NCBI RefSeq assembly: GCF_024006985.1
Contig: NZ_JAMXIB010000001.1
Span: 62,001 to 126,000, forward strand
Length of the DNA stretch: 64,000 nt
DNA from: Robiginitalea marina
GTDB lineage: Bacteria > Bacteroidota > Bacteroidia > Flavobacteriales > Flavobacteriaceae
Reading direction: 5' to 3'
Shown: positions 6,627-15,785 of the stretch, piece by piece
Numbering within the stretch: position 1 is the stretch's first letter
How the letters are laid out: every line of letters starts with the position of its first letter
Notes under the pieces: model-generated
Database searches by the model: none
Told to the model about the DNA's origin: nothing
What the model saw: only the letters and a program-made list of their open reading frames with translations
Program-made: the position numbers and the translations under genes

Positions 6627-8078
6627 ATGAGCAAAAAAATCATTATAGACCCGGTTACCCGTGTGGAAGGACACGGCCGGGTTACCATACACCTGGACGA
6701 TGCCGGCAAGGTGGAAAAGACCTACTTTCACATCGTTGAATTCAGGGGCTTCGAACGTTTTATCCAGGGACACCCCTACTGGGAAGTGCCCGTACTGGTT
6801 CAGCGGCTTTGCGGCATCTGCCCGGTGAGCCACCACCTGGCGGCATCCAAGGCCATCGACCAGCTTGCGGGCATAGACCCGGAAGCGTTGCCGGGGCCGG
6901 CCAATGCCCTGAGGAGGCTGCTGCACTATGCACAGATCTTCCAGTCCCATGCGCTGCATTTCTTTTACCTGGCCTCCCCCGACCTGCTCTATGGGGTGGA
7001 TGCCCCCGAATTGAAGCGCAACGTCATGGCCGTGGCCATGGACAACAAGGAACTGGCGCGAAAAGGGATCCTGATGCGAAAATTCGGGCAGGAATTGATA
7101 CAGGCCATAGCGGGTAAGAAGATACACGGCCTCACCTGCCTGCCCGGGGGGGTACACAAAGCCCTCACCCTGGAGGAAATAACCTATTTCCTGGATGGAA
7201 AATCCATCCCGGACGTGGACACCATGATCGCCTGGTCCCTGGAGATCCTCGATTTCATCAAAGAGTATCACGCCAAGCACCAGTCGTTTATGGACCACTT
7301 CGCCAGCCTGCCTTCCGGACACCTGGGCATGGTTTCCGAAAAAGGGGACCTGGAATTGTACCACGGGGTGATGCGGGCGATTGACGCCGAGGGAAGGGTC
7401 ACCCTGAAGGACGTATCCACAGACTCCTACCAGGACTATTTTTCGGAGCACGTGGAACGCTGGTCCTATATGAAGTTCCCATACCTGAAACACCTGGGGC
7501 TTGAGAAGGGATGGAACCGTGTGGGGCCACTGGCGCGGATCAATATCTGCGACCGGATCCCCACCCCTCTGGCAGAGCGCGAACGACACTTGTTTTTCGC
7601 CCTTAGCGGAGTATCGGTAAACAACCATACCATGTATACCCACTGGGCACGCCTGATTGAGCTGCTTCACTGTGCCGAGCTCATCAAGGACCTCCTGCAC
7701 AACCCGGAAATCCTCGGCACCAACCTGGTCCGGGAAGGGACCCCCAGGAAGGAGGGTATCGGCATCCTGGAAGCGCCCAGGGGCACCCTGATCCACCATT
7801 ACGAAGTGGACGACAACGGCATGATCACACGTTGCAACCTGATTGTTTCCACCACCCACAACAACGAGGCTATGAACCGTACCGTGAACCGGGTGGCCGG
7901 GGAGGTAATCTCCGAGCAGGGCACCATCACGGAAGGTATGCTAAACCAGGTGGAGGTAGCTATCAGGGCCTATGACCCCTGCCTGAGCTGTGCCACCCAG
8001 GCCCTTGGCAAAATGCCGCTTCAGGTAGAGTTGTACGGGCCGGGAAATGAATTGCTGAAAACGGTATCCTCCTCATGA
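6627..8078 (+). CDS. hoxH: [NiFe] hydrogenase large subunit HoxH
   Basis: HoxH holds the NiFe(CN)2CO centre that splits or forms H2. The 483-residue protein has the N-terminal RVEGHG region and the L1 motif RLCGICPVSHH (C62, C65, H69). The C-terminal L2 motif reads YDPCLSCATQALG (C452, C455), followed by a tail that HoxW would remove. Families of this type normally have His in the position of Q458 (DPCxxCxxH), and cleavage normally follows that residue, so Gln is unusual. Its start is 10 bp after hoxUY, and its last four bases overlap the hoxW start (ATGA). No hyp maturation genes are in the window. Confidence 0.94.
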   Translation: MSKKIIIDPVTRVEGHGRVTIHLDDAGKVEKTYFHIVEFRGFERFIQGHPYWEVPVLVQRLCGICPVSHHLAASKAIDQLAGIDPEALPGPANALRRLLHYAQIFQSHALHFFYLASPDLLYGVDAPELKRNVMAVAMDNKELARKGILMRKFGQELIQAIAGKKIHGLTCLPGGVHKALTLEEITYFLDGKSIPDVDTMIAWSLEILDFIKEYHAKHQSFMDHFASLPSGHLGMVSEKGDLELYHGVMRAIDAEGRVTLKDVSTDSYQDYFSEHVERWSYMKFPYLKHLGLEKGWNRVGPLARINICDRIPTPLAERERHLFFALSGVSVNNHTMYTHWARLIELLHCAELIKDLLHNPEILGTNLVREGTPRKEGIGILEAPRGTLIHHYEVDDNGMITRCNLIVSTTHNNEAMNRTVNRVAGEVISEQGTITEGMLNQVEVAIRAYDPCLSCATQALGKMPLQVELYGPGNELLKTVSSS

Positions 8079-8509
8079 AGTCTATTCTCCTGGTCGGGAT
8101 AGGGAATACGGGCCGTGGCGATGACGGTCTCGGCTGGGCCTTTGCAGACCGGCTCCTGGAAGACGAACGCTTTGAGGTTGTACGGCGCTACCAGCTTCAG
8201 GTAGAGGATGCTGAACTGATTTCCCGGTATAAACAGGTGTGGTTTGTCGACGCCTCCCACAAGGCAGTCAGGAATGGTTTTTCAAGTGAACGGCTACGGG
8301 GACAGGGGCAATTCTCCTTTACCACCCATTCCCTGCACCCGGAGGCAGTGCTGCAGTTGTGCCACCAATTGTACGGGCAAAGGCCGCAAACCCAACTGCT
8401 TGGCATCAGCGGGGAGGACTTTGAGCTGGGTCACGGGCTTTCAGAAGCCGCCCGGGAACGACTGGAAAAAGCGCATGCCCATTTTATGGAAGAGGTCGGG
8501 TCAGATTAA
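8075..8509 (+). CDS. hoxW: hydrogenase maturation endopeptidase (HoxW/HycI family)
   Basis: This 144-residue protease is expected to trim the C-terminus of HoxH after nickel insertion. The N-terminal GIGNTGRGDDGLGW matches the family GxGNxxRxDDG motif that supplies a nickel-binding acid. VEDAELI (second acid position), VWFVDAS and a HSLHPEAV segment also fit. The start overlaps the hoxH stop, so translational coupling is likely, and it closes the hox operon. It converges with a minus-strand gene 25 bp away. Confidence 0.9.
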   Translation: MKSILLVGIGNTGRGDDGLGWAFADRLLEDERFEVVRRYQLQVEDAELISRYKQVWFVDASHKAVRNGFSSERLRGQGQFSFTTHSLHPEAVLQLCHQLYGQRPQTQLLGISGEDFELGHGLSEAARERLEKAHAHFMEEVGSD

Positions 8510-8533
8510 ACATTTCCCTGGCTGCTTATGGGT

Positions 8534-10414
8534 CTAATTCTTATTGACGCGGTAGGTAATCCTGCGATTTGAGATAACCCCGTTAACGCGAAGGGTTAAT
8601 ATGGCCGTATCTGAAGTGGTTAACCCGCAGGCGTATCCCGTATTCGATATGACCACCCGATATTGATTGTTGTTATCACTGGCTGTTGGATGGGTTATCA
8701 CCAGGGTATTGGAATTTGTACCGGAATAGATGCCTGAATCCGTGAGGTCTGTCCAGTTCCCGCTATCGAATACCTGCCATTGGTACTGATCGCCAACGGA
8801 AGCCACGGAAAGGCTGGCGACACAGCCGGGACACGTAGTCGCATTCCCGGGCTGAACGCTTATGCCGGGCGCGGCTCCTGATTCCCGAAAATCGAACACG
8901 GTATTGGCATCATTGTCGTTGGGCAGGGTATACCCGTCGGAACCACTGGTTACTAACCCATTGGGATCAATAATTACCGGTAAAGGGCCCAAGTACCCGT
9001 CATCGTTGTCATCGGTGAAACCGGCTTCTGTAACATCGTTACACCCATCACCATCGGCGTCGGGTTCGTACGGATCGGTTGTCCCGTCGGAGTCCGAGTC
9101 TAAAACAGCATAGAGCAGATTTGCATATGGGGTGTCATTATCCTCAATGATGTCGAATAGGCCGTTGCTTCCGGAACCGGTGGGGGCCCCATCTATCCTT
9201 CCATCGGCATTGCTATCGGAAACCCCGCTTTCATTCAACACCGCCGACTCCACAATATCGTAGATTCCATCATTGTCCGAATCCAGGTCCAATTCATTCC
9301 TGATGCCATCCCCATCGGTGTCACACAGGGAACTGGCGAATAAATTTCCCGTAAACCCCTCGGGTCCCGGTCCCGCCTGATTGATGATGGTGAACGTATT
9401 CGAATTGCCCGGAATCCAGGTTACGGTGTTAAAAGCGGTTGCAGCCTGGGCCTGCATCGGCTCCAGCGAAGTGGAACCTGTGGTCCTGGTCCCGTATAAA
9501 CCGACCGCCCCGGTTTCATTGATAATCAGGCGAAGCCTTGGCAACCCATTGGAATTGGCCACCCATGGGGAGCTGATAAAACTGTTGTCAGACTGGAACA
9601 CAAAATATTCCTCACCCACTTCCAGGGCGCCACTTTCAAACTCCAAAATGGAAGGATGAACGGGAACGCCATTGACCTCCAATTGAAATGAGTTGTCCAT
9701 GGACGAGAAGTCCAGCCGTAAATACCCGGTATCCGTATGGTTTACCACCACGGACCGTTCCCCTACATTGGCCGAAACCAAAAAGGCGGCATTTGCCGTG
9801 GTGCAGTATTCTTCTTCATCGGTAATCCCGTCATTGTCGTCATCCAGGTCCGCCGCATCGCCAATACCATCCCCATCGGAATCCAACAGGGGTATGGAGG
9901 TAGCGCTAATCAGCACATTGTCGATAAACGCCCGGTCGTTATTGCCCGACCAGTTCCCGCCACCTTTTTGGAATCTTATGGTGGTCGCGGCGGATAGGTA
10001 GGCAGAGATATCCTGACTAAAGGAACCACTTTGATTTCCATCGAAGGTATCCAAAGTCGTATAGGAAACGCCGTCAGCGGACACCTCGATGACCAGGGTT
10101 TCACCAGGTTCCAGGCTCGAGGTACGCCAATCAAAGGTAAGGGTTGCGGCCGTGTATGCACTTAAATCGGCAGAGCGTTCGATGTTCTCTGCCCATAGGT
10201 ATTGGAACCTCAATTCATTTCCTGTAATTCGTATATACCCGCTTGATGGCGAATTGTCGTCATTGGATTCCACCCAGGCCGTGGACCAGTTTTGGGTGCC
10301 GTCATTGTTGGAATAGGATACGGTTCCAAAGGTGTCCTGGAAGGTCTCCTGAGCCCTGGAAGGGTTTAAAAAAAGGATTAAGAAAACAAATACTAAAACG
10401 TTGAAAAACTTCAT
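8534..10414 (-). CDS. large secreted protein with thrombospondin-3-like calcium repeats
   Basis: The 626-residue protein opens with a signal peptide (MKFFNVLVFVFLILFLNPSRAQ). A jelly-roll-like region of about 150 residues (LTFDWRTSSLEPGETLVIEV, AFIDNVLIS) is followed by Asp-rich thrombospondin type 3-like stretches (DSDGDGIGDAADLDDDNDGI; DTDGDGIRNELDLDSDNDGI; DADGDGCNDVTEAGF), which bind calcium in known proteins. Near the C-terminus is an Ig-like segment with QYQWQV. The end, VISNRRITYRVNKN, resembles a conserved C-terminus seen in flavobacterial surface proteins. It is probably an exported adhesin or cell-surface component; no catalytic motif was seen. Confidence 0.75.
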   Translation of the reverse strand: MKFFNVLVFVFLILFLNPSRAQETFQDTFGTVSYSNNDGTQNWSTAWVESNDDNSPSSGYIRITGNELRFQYLWAENIERSADLSAYTAATLTFDWRTSSLEPGETLVIEVSADGVSYTTLDTFDGNQSGSFSQDISAYLSAATTIRFQKGGGNWSGNNDRAFIDNVLISATSIPLLDSDGDGIGDAADLDDDNDGITDEEEYCTTANAAFLVSANVGERSVVVNHTDTGYLRLDFSSMDNSFQLEVNGVPVHPSILEFESGALEVGEEYFVFQSDNSFISSPWVANSNGLPRLRLIINETGAVGLYGTRTTGSTSLEPMQAQAATAFNTVTWIPGNSNTFTIINQAGPGPEGFTGNLFASSLCDTDGDGIRNELDLDSDNDGIYDIVESAVLNESGVSDSNADGRIDGAPTGSGSNGLFDIIEDNDTPYANLLYAVLDSDSDGTTDPYEPDADGDGCNDVTEAGFTDDNDDGYLGPLPVIIDPNGLVTSGSDGYTLPNDNDANTVFDFRESGAAPGISVQPGNATTCPGCVASLSVASVGDQYQWQVFDSGNWTDLTDSGIYSGTNSNTLVITHPTASDNNNQYRVVISNTGYACGLTTSDTAILTLRVNGVISNRRITYRVNKN

Positions 10415-10933
10415 TAGTTGTAGGCAAACACAGGTGCGGGTAAAAATAGAATTGTATGTAAAGTATTACAATAATTTGTTGTGAATGGCTGGAAAGTGTT
10501 GGTTTGCCAGACTTGCGGATCAAATAAACAGGCTTTTTCGGCCGGAATCCCCTGAAATAAGGAATGCAGGCATATACAGGGAAGCTGACCAGGCCCTTTT
10601 GTCCGAGATCGGGGCGGAAGGCCGACGGATGAGTTGAAGGATTCCCCACTGGCCGTGCTCCCGCATCCTTTATTTTACTATCTTCCCATGGCACAAGGGG
10701 CTGCGTGGGGTTCAGGCTGAACCGTCCCGGGGTCCCTTCCGGTTGACAGGGCAATATTCGCGGCGATTTGGTCCGTCAACAAATTTTCAAAACACCCGCA
10801 TGCGGGGCGTTCAGGGAGGTAAACAGGTATTCCGAAAGGAAGCTATGGCATTGCACCTTTCCTGCTTAAGCCCTAATGTTGTACCGTAAATGAAGCCAAC
10901 CCGCGCAAGCGACCAAACCGACCAAAAACTATT
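10415..10933. other. gene-free intergenic region between divergent genes
   Basis: These 519 bp separate two divergent genes. The first 100 bp are AT-rich and probably hold the promoter of the minus-strand surface protein. I see a 12-bp palindrome CCCGCATGCGGG (10795-10806), GTTGAC/GTCAAC half-sites near 10742 and 10774, and a TAATGTTG (-7-like) about 10872-10879 before the plus-strand gene. No supported coding frame, RNA gene or terminator was found. Confidence 0.45.
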
Positions 10934-12178
10934 ATGAAAACCCCTGTTGTGTTAAGGGCGAGCCTTTTTACCGGCCTCGCCGCCCTGATTTTAAGTGTGA
11001 ATTACGGGTGCGACCCGCCCCGGGTTGCGTCCGTTAAGGATGCTGAAGTTCCCGTCCTGAAGCCCTGGGACTATTCGATCGATTCCCTGTATGCCCTGCG
11101 TTACCCTGACCGGTATGCGTGGGACCTGTTCCGTGCGGTGAACTGGCCTGCGGACACCGTTCGGCTCGCTGCTGACACCACAAAACACCTGGGCGATCCG
11201 GGCCTGGTCGTGTGGCAGACCTGGAAAACGGCGCCACAGATCTACCTTCCCGACGGCAGCAAGCCCGGGGCCTGGAATGAACAAAACTTTGAGGCCCGCA
11301 CGTTGGAGGATTTTTCCCCCTTTTCCATCAAGGAAAAACTGCCCGACATTACCCAGGACCCAACCTACGGCCTCGAAGAAGTGGCCATGAACAAACCGGC
11401 GTTTGAATATGTGGTGGCAAAGGAACTCTACAACCTCAATGGCCAGCTGGAATTGTACAATTCGGATGAGGCCATGGCATTCCCAAGGGAAGCCCTGGAA
11501 ATCAAAGTGAAATGGCGTCGTATTGCCGACCGGAATTACGACAAGGCGCGCTACCACTGGCAGTACATCACCGTAATGGACAGCGGCCGTACCCGAAAGG
11601 AGCTCTATGGGCTGGTGGCCATCCACATCACCAGCCGGGTACTCAAAAAATGGCTCTGGGCCACCTTTGAGCATGTAGACAGCCGGAGCCAGAAACACGA
11701 GGGCGATGATGGCTGGCTGCTGCCTTCCAAAGACCGGTTTGCCTGTTACGACCCCCCTTATGACTGCGAGCGCGCACCCGTAAACATTGGGCTTGAGGGA
11801 ACCAAGTGGGAATATTTCCTGTTGAGGGGAACCCAGACCGACTACCTGGATGAGGACCAGCGGCCTTCCCTCCTGGCTAATTCCAATGTGGAACGGGGCT
11901 TTCAGTTATCCTCTTCCTGCATTACCTGCCATTCCCTGGCCACCATTGGCCCAACGTACACCCAAAACGATACCATCCAAATGCACCGTATCGACTTCCT
12001 TCCCCAGCCCCCCTTTACGGTCGACGGGGTCATGTTCGGCGGTAAGGGCTATGTCGGGACCCCTGACAGCACACTGTTCAGGCTGAAGGATGGTCAGAAA
12101 ATGAAGCAATCCGACTTTGTGTGGTCACTTTCCAGGGCCGCCTGGAACACCTCCGGTTCAACCCCTACAAAAGAATAG
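10934..12178 (+). CDS. periplasmic single-haem c-type protein, unknown function
   Basis: The 414-residue protein has an N-terminal hydrophobic export signal ending near NYGCDPP; the Cys could be lipidated, although the lipobox is poor. There is one haem c motif, CITCH, at about residue 333, in the context SSSCITCHSLATIGPT. The long upstream region contains conserved-looking aromatic patterns (WQTWKTAPQIYLPDGSKPGAW, KVKWRRI, EGTKWEYFLLRGTQTDYLD) and acidic/aromatic segments without a known catalytic motif to me. It looks like a larger cytochrome-c-type redox enzyme or sensor. It starts a likely operon: the next gene begins 3 bp after its stop. Confidence 0.7.
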   Translation: MKTPVVLRASLFTGLAALILSVNYGCDPPRVASVKDAEVPVLKPWDYSIDSLYALRYPDRYAWDLFRAVNWPADTVRLAADTTKHLGDPGLVVWQTWKTAPQIYLPDGSKPGAWNEQNFEARTLEDFSPFSIKEKLPDITQDPTYGLEEVAMNKPAFEYVVAKELYNLNGQLELYNSDEAMAFPREALEIKVKWRRIADRNYDKARYHWQYITVMDSGRTRKELYGLVAIHITSRVLKKWLWATFEHVDSRSQKHEGDDGWLLPSKDRFACYDPPYDCERAPVNIGLEGTKWEYFLLRGTQTDYLDEDQRPSLLANSNVERGFQLSSSCITCHSLATIGPTYTQNDTIQMHRIDFLPQPPFTVDGVMFGGKGYVGTPDSTLFRLKDGQKMKQSDFVWSLSRAAWNTSGSTPTKE

Positions 12179-12181
12179 ACA

Positions 12182-12838
12182 ATGAGCATTACAGGAAAAA
12201 ATGTTACTTATGAGGAACTCGCGCCCCTGCTGAAGACCGGGGACATCGTTCTGTTCCACGGAGACAGCCAGTTCCAGGAGGTTATCGATGCACTTACCGG
12301 CAGCCCCTATAACCATATGGCTATGGTGGTTCTCAGCAAAGACCTGGGTGGGCCTCCATCCATGGCGCCGATCATGCTCTGGGAATCCACGCCCTACGCC
12401 ATTACCGAAGACCAGGAATTACACCGGCCCAAGGCGGGCCCTACCCTGGTGGATCTGGAAACCCGCATCAACCAGGAGGTGGAGCGGGGCATGTTTTTCA
12501 GGTTTGTCTTCAGGCAGTTGTCGCGTCCCTTGCAGGATGTAAATTTCCGACCCCTTAAAGGGGCCATCCAGCACGCCTATCCCGACACCTTCCCGACAGA
12601 CAAATGGTTTTTTATCAAGGGGATCATCGGAAGGATCTTCAACCGGGAAGTCCGGCAACCGACCTTCTTCTGTTCAGAACTGATCGCCTACACCTACCAG
12701 AAGATGGGGTTGCTCTCCACCCAGCATCCGCCCGACTATTACTGGCCCAAGGATTTTTCTATTAAAGGACGCCTGCCCCTGCGCGACAATGAAATGTTGG
12801 GCGAAAATTTACTCCTTGAATTACAGGTGAAAGAATGA
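12182..12838 (+). CDS. YiiX/YebB-like permuted papain-like hydrolase
   Basis: The 218-residue protein fits the circularly permuted NlpC/P60 (peptidase C92, YiiX-like) family: GDIVLFHGDSQFQEVIDALT, then the catalytic-His segment SPYNHMAMVV near residue 42, and the catalytic-Cys segment FFCSELIAYTYQKMGL near residue 162. Family members are predicted amidases or peptidases. There is no obvious signal peptide in this reading, so a cytoplasmic location is suggested. It lies between a haem protein and an adenylate cyclase, with an ATGA overlap to the latter, so the three are likely co-translated. Confidence 0.82.
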   Translation: MSITGKNVTYEELAPLLKTGDIVLFHGDSQFQEVIDALTGSPYNHMAMVVLSKDLGGPPSMAPIMLWESTPYAITEDQELHRPKAGPTLVDLETRINQEVERGMFFRFVFRQLSRPLQDVNFRPLKGAIQHAYPDTFPTDKWFFIKGIIGRIFNREVRQPTFFCSELIAYTYQKMGLLSTQHPPDYYWPKDFSIKGRLPLRDNEMLGENLLLELQVKE

Positions 12839-14988
12839 CCCGGGACCCCCAAATCTCCAACCGCCGCCTGCTGAGGATCTTCATGGTCGCCCTGATCGGC
12901 GTGGCGATTTTTATGGTGTGGAAATCCGTCCACAAATTTCCCGGCGGCCTTTATGCCGTGGCCGGTCAGCTTTCCCTGTCGGGACAGAAGCTTCAAAACG
13001 AAGCCGTGCCCCTGGACGGGGAATGGAAATTTGCCTGGAATGCCCTCCACAGCCCGGAATCCTTTCCCACAGGCCAGGCAGAAGTCATGACGTTGCCCCG
13101 CATCTGGAATGGCTTCACCTATGGGGATGATGAGCTGCCTGCCCACGGGTATGGCACTTACCAGCTGGAGGTCGCCATGCAACCCGGTGGGAAGGATGGC
13201 AGCATGGCCCTTTATATCCCCTTCATCCATTCCTCATACGCCCTCTATCTGCAAGACCAGCTTGTGGCCTCCGATGGCACTGTGGGGCGTTCCCCGGGGG
13301 AATATACCCCCAGTGCGCGCACGCAGATCATCCCCTTCACGCCCCAGGGCGATACGCTCAAGGTCACCCTGCAGGTGGCCAATTTTGCCTATTCGATGGG
13401 GGGGGTCTGGCAAAGCCTTCGTATGGGTACGCGGGAGATGGTGCAGAAGCACTACGACCGGCAACTCGCCTTTGACCTGTTTACCATCGGCGGGTTGTTC
13501 TTGATGAGCATTTACCACATTGCCCTGTTTTTCATGCGCCCGGGAATACGGTCCAACCTGTATTTTGGCCTGCTCTGTTTCTTTTTGTCCGTCAAAAACC
13601 TGTTCACCGGGGTTGTTTTTTTCTATACCCTGTGGCCTGGTGCCTCCTACGAAATCGGGCTGAAACTCATCCACATCTCGATTTTTGCCAGTGTGGCCCT
13701 GCTCTGGCTCTTCCTACGGGAATTGTTCGAAAATGACTTCCCCCGGGTCGTTAGCAAATCCCTCCTGGTCCTTTGCGGGTTGGGGATCGCGGTGACCCTG
13801 GTTTTTCCTTCCCCGGTTTACAGCGCGCTCATGTTTGGCTTTTGGATCGTCAGCGGCGTGGTCATTCTGCTGATCCTGAGAGGGATTTATCGTGCGGTCA
13901 TCAGGAAGAAAGAGGGGGCCCAGCTGATCCTGGCCGGTATTGTGTGCTTTATGCTCACGGTGGGTCATGACCTGGCCATTGATGCCAGGCTTATCCAGAG
14001 CGTCTATCTGGCAGGGGCCGGTTTTTTCCTCTTTATCTTCAGCCAATCCCTGCTTTTGGCCGTGAAATTCACGAATTCCTTCCAGAACGTCGAGAACCTC
14101 ACCGAGGACCTGATCAACACCAATACCTCCTTCAGCCGTTTTGTGCCGGATGAATACCTGTCTTACCTGAACAAGAAATCCATCCTGGATGTGGAACTCG
14201 GCGACAGTGTGCAGCGGGAAATGACGGTGTTTTTCTCCGATATCCGATCCTTTACGTCCCTGTCGGAGTCTATGTCCCCGAAGACCAACTTTGCCTTTAT
14301 CAATGATTACCTGGGTCATGTGGTCGATTTTATCCACTCCAAAGGGGGGTTGGTAAACCAGTACCTGGGGGATGGGGTGCTGGCCCTCTTTACGAAAAAC
14401 CCGGTAAATGCGGTACAGGCGGCGGTCCAGATACAGGTCGGGATGTCGGAGGTCCGCACCCTTGGTGGATTCGAGCTCAAGGCCCCCATCCAAACCGGTA
14501 TCGGGATCCACACCGGCCCTTTAATCCTCGGCATGATGGGCACGGACCGGCGGCTTACGCCCAGTGTCATCTCCGATACCGTAAATACCGCCTCGCGCCT
14601 TGAAGGGTTAACAAAGTTTTTCGGGGCACAGATCATTGTAAGCGAGCCGGCCCTGATGCAAATCACCGACCTGTCGCAATTTGAGTATCGCTTCCTGGGC
14701 AAGGTAACGGTGAAGGGAAAGCAGGATGCCCTGAAAATATATGAAATCATGGACGGCCTGCCCGAAGCGGTCAGGGAGCTGAAGACCTTTACCAAAAGGG
14801 GGTTTGAAGCCGGGCTGGAGTTGTACTTCAAAAAGGACTTTTCAGAAGCCATGGCCCGGTTTAATGAAGTGCTTTCTGTGAACCCCGACGACCTTGCCTC
14901 ACGAATTTATTTCCAGAATTCCCAGCAGTATATGAATGATGGGGTGTATGAGAGTTGGGAAGGCGCGTTGAAGATGGAGCTCAAATAA
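12835..14988 (+). CDS. membrane adenylate cyclase with 7TM-DISM sensor
   Basis: The 717-residue protein has one N-terminal membrane anchor, an extracytoplasmic sensory domain (about 45-210, with LDGEWKFAWN and GYGTYQLEV as in 7TMR-DISM extracellular modules), a block of about seven membrane helices (215-410), and a class III nucleotide cyclase domain (about 460-640). Metal-binding Asp residues are visible in FFSDIRSFTSL and YLGDGVLALF, and the catalytic Asn/Arg in SDTVNTASRLEG. The usual adenine-selecting Lys before GD is Gln (NQYLGD), so ATP specificity is probable but not assured. A short C-terminal tail of about 70 residues has a TPR-like look. Product cAMP could feed Crp-type regulators. 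Confidence 0.85.
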   Translation: MTRDPQISNRRLLRIFMVALIGVAIFMVWKSVHKFPGGLYAVAGQLSLSGQKLQNEAVPLDGEWKFAWNALHSPESFPTGQAEVMTLPRIWNGFTYGDDELPAHGYGTYQLEVAMQPGGKDGSMALYIPFIHSSYALYLQDQLVASDGTVGRSPGEYTPSARTQIIPFTPQGDTLKVTLQVANFAYSMGGVWQSLRMGTREMVQKHYDRQLAFDLFTIGGLFLMSIYHIALFFMRPGIRSNLYFGLLCFFLSVKNLFTGVVFFYTLWPGASYEIGLKLIHISIFASVALLWLFLRELFENDFPRVVSKSLLVLCGLGIAVTLVFPSPVYSALMFGFWIVSGVVILLILRGIYRAVIRKKEGAQLILAGIVCFMLTVGHDLAIDARLIQSVYLAGAGFFLFIFSQSLLLAVKFTNSFQNVENLTEDLINTNTSFSRFVPDEYLSYLNKKSILDVELGDSVQREMTVFFSDIRSFTSLSESMSPKTNFAFINDYLGHVVDFIHSKGGLVNQYLGDGVLALFTKNPVNAVQAAVQIQVGMSEVRTLGGFELKAPIQTGIGIHTGPLILGMMGTDRRLTPSVISDTVNTASRLEGLTKFFGAQIIVSEPALMQITDLSQFEYRFLGKVTVKGKQDALKIYEIMDGLPEAVRELKTFTKRGFEAGLELYFKKDFSEAMARFNEVLSVNPDDLASRIYFQNSQQYMNDGVYESWEGALKMELK

Positions 14989-15079
14989 GGGGCAGGCGGG
15001 GGTTGCGGTCAGACGCTGTTACCGGAAGCGTTTTCAAACCGCTCAATGAAAAGCGAAAAAGTGAATTTGGAGTCAGGTT

Positions 15080-15556
15080 ATGCCAACGGAATATGTAGTC
15101 GAGAAATTCGATAGCGGCATGCACTTCATCCGGGTCGATGAAACGACCGCAGTCGCCCTAACGAAAAATGGGAACAACAGGGCCCTGTGCACCCTGAATG
15201 GCCAGGTTTCATTCCACTGTGCCCTTATGCCCAAAAAAGAAGGCGGATACTTTGTAAACATCGGCACCACCCACTGCAAGAAGTTAAGGATAAAAGAAGG
15301 CTCGAGGGTGTCGGCCGTTTTTTCGGAAGATGTTTCGGAATATCAATTCGAAATGCCCGAGGAACTCAGGGAAGTACTTCGGTCTGACCCTGAAGCCGAC
15401 CAGCGCTTTCATGCGTTGTCGGCAGGGAACCAACGCAGCCTGATGTACCTGGTGGCCCAGGTGAAATCGACTGACAAACGCATTGAACGGGCCCTGAAGG
15501 TTGCGGAAAAGCTGAAAGCCGGCATCACCTCCCCCCGCAAGATCCTGAAGGGATAA
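15080..15556 (+). CDS. YdeI/OmpD-associated DUF1905-type protein
   Basis: The 158-residue protein has an N-terminal beta domain typical of DUF1905 (HCALMPKKEGGYFVNIGTTHCKKL, then KEGSRVSAVFSED) and a C-terminal helical segment like the YdeI/OmpD-associated family: DPEADQRFHALSAGNQRSLMYLV...RIERALKVAEKLKAG. The family is cytoplasmic, widespread in Bacteroidota and of unclear role; some members protect against bacteriocins. It stands alone, 91 bp after the cyclase gene. Confidence 0.75.
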   Translation: MPTEYVVEKFDSGMHFIRVDETTAVALTKNGNNRALCTLNGQVSFHCALMPKKEGGYFVNIGTTHCKKLRIKEGSRVSAVFSEDVSEYQFEMPEELREVLRSDPEADQRFHALSAGNQRSLMYLVAQVKSTDKRIERALKVAEKLKAGITSPRKILKG

Positions 15557-15719
15557 CGTCCCGTGTAGGGATCGGGGTTTGCCATTCGGCGACCACACCG
15601 GTTTTCAGGGAAAACCAGGGGGAGGAATCCTAAAGGCCGTTGAAAAACCCAGGGCTCCCATAGACTCGGCCAGGGCGGTGACCCCAGGTGATATTTCGTT
15701 GACATTTAGTGGTTTATAC

Positions 15720-15731
15720 TGATCAATGTCA
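15720..15731. promoter_or_regulatory. Crp/Fnr-like box upstream of the nitroreductase
   Basis: TGATCAATGTCA, extended on the right by TAGG exactly as at the hoxF box. Its centre is 60 bp before the ATG and exactly 33 bp before the centre of TACTTTTA (15755-15762), a TAnnTTTG-like -7 element. Confidence 0.55.
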
Positions 15732-15754
15732 TAGGTGAATTCCCTCCACAGGAC

Positions 15755-15762
15755 TACTTTTA
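15755..15762 (+). promoter_or_regulatory. -7 element of the Acg-like nitroreductase gene
   Basis: TACTTTTA fits TAnnTTTG with one change and implies a leader of about 16-18 bases before the ATG at 15786. This argues against a GTG start at 15735. Confidence 0.5.
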
Positions 15763-15785
15763 CGGACACCTGTAAACATCTTTCC

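Noticed and set aside
10302-10754. 150-codon minus-strand frame in the gene-free region
   Set aside because: It overlaps the start of the surface-protein gene in another frame, has scrambled composition and no signal or domain.
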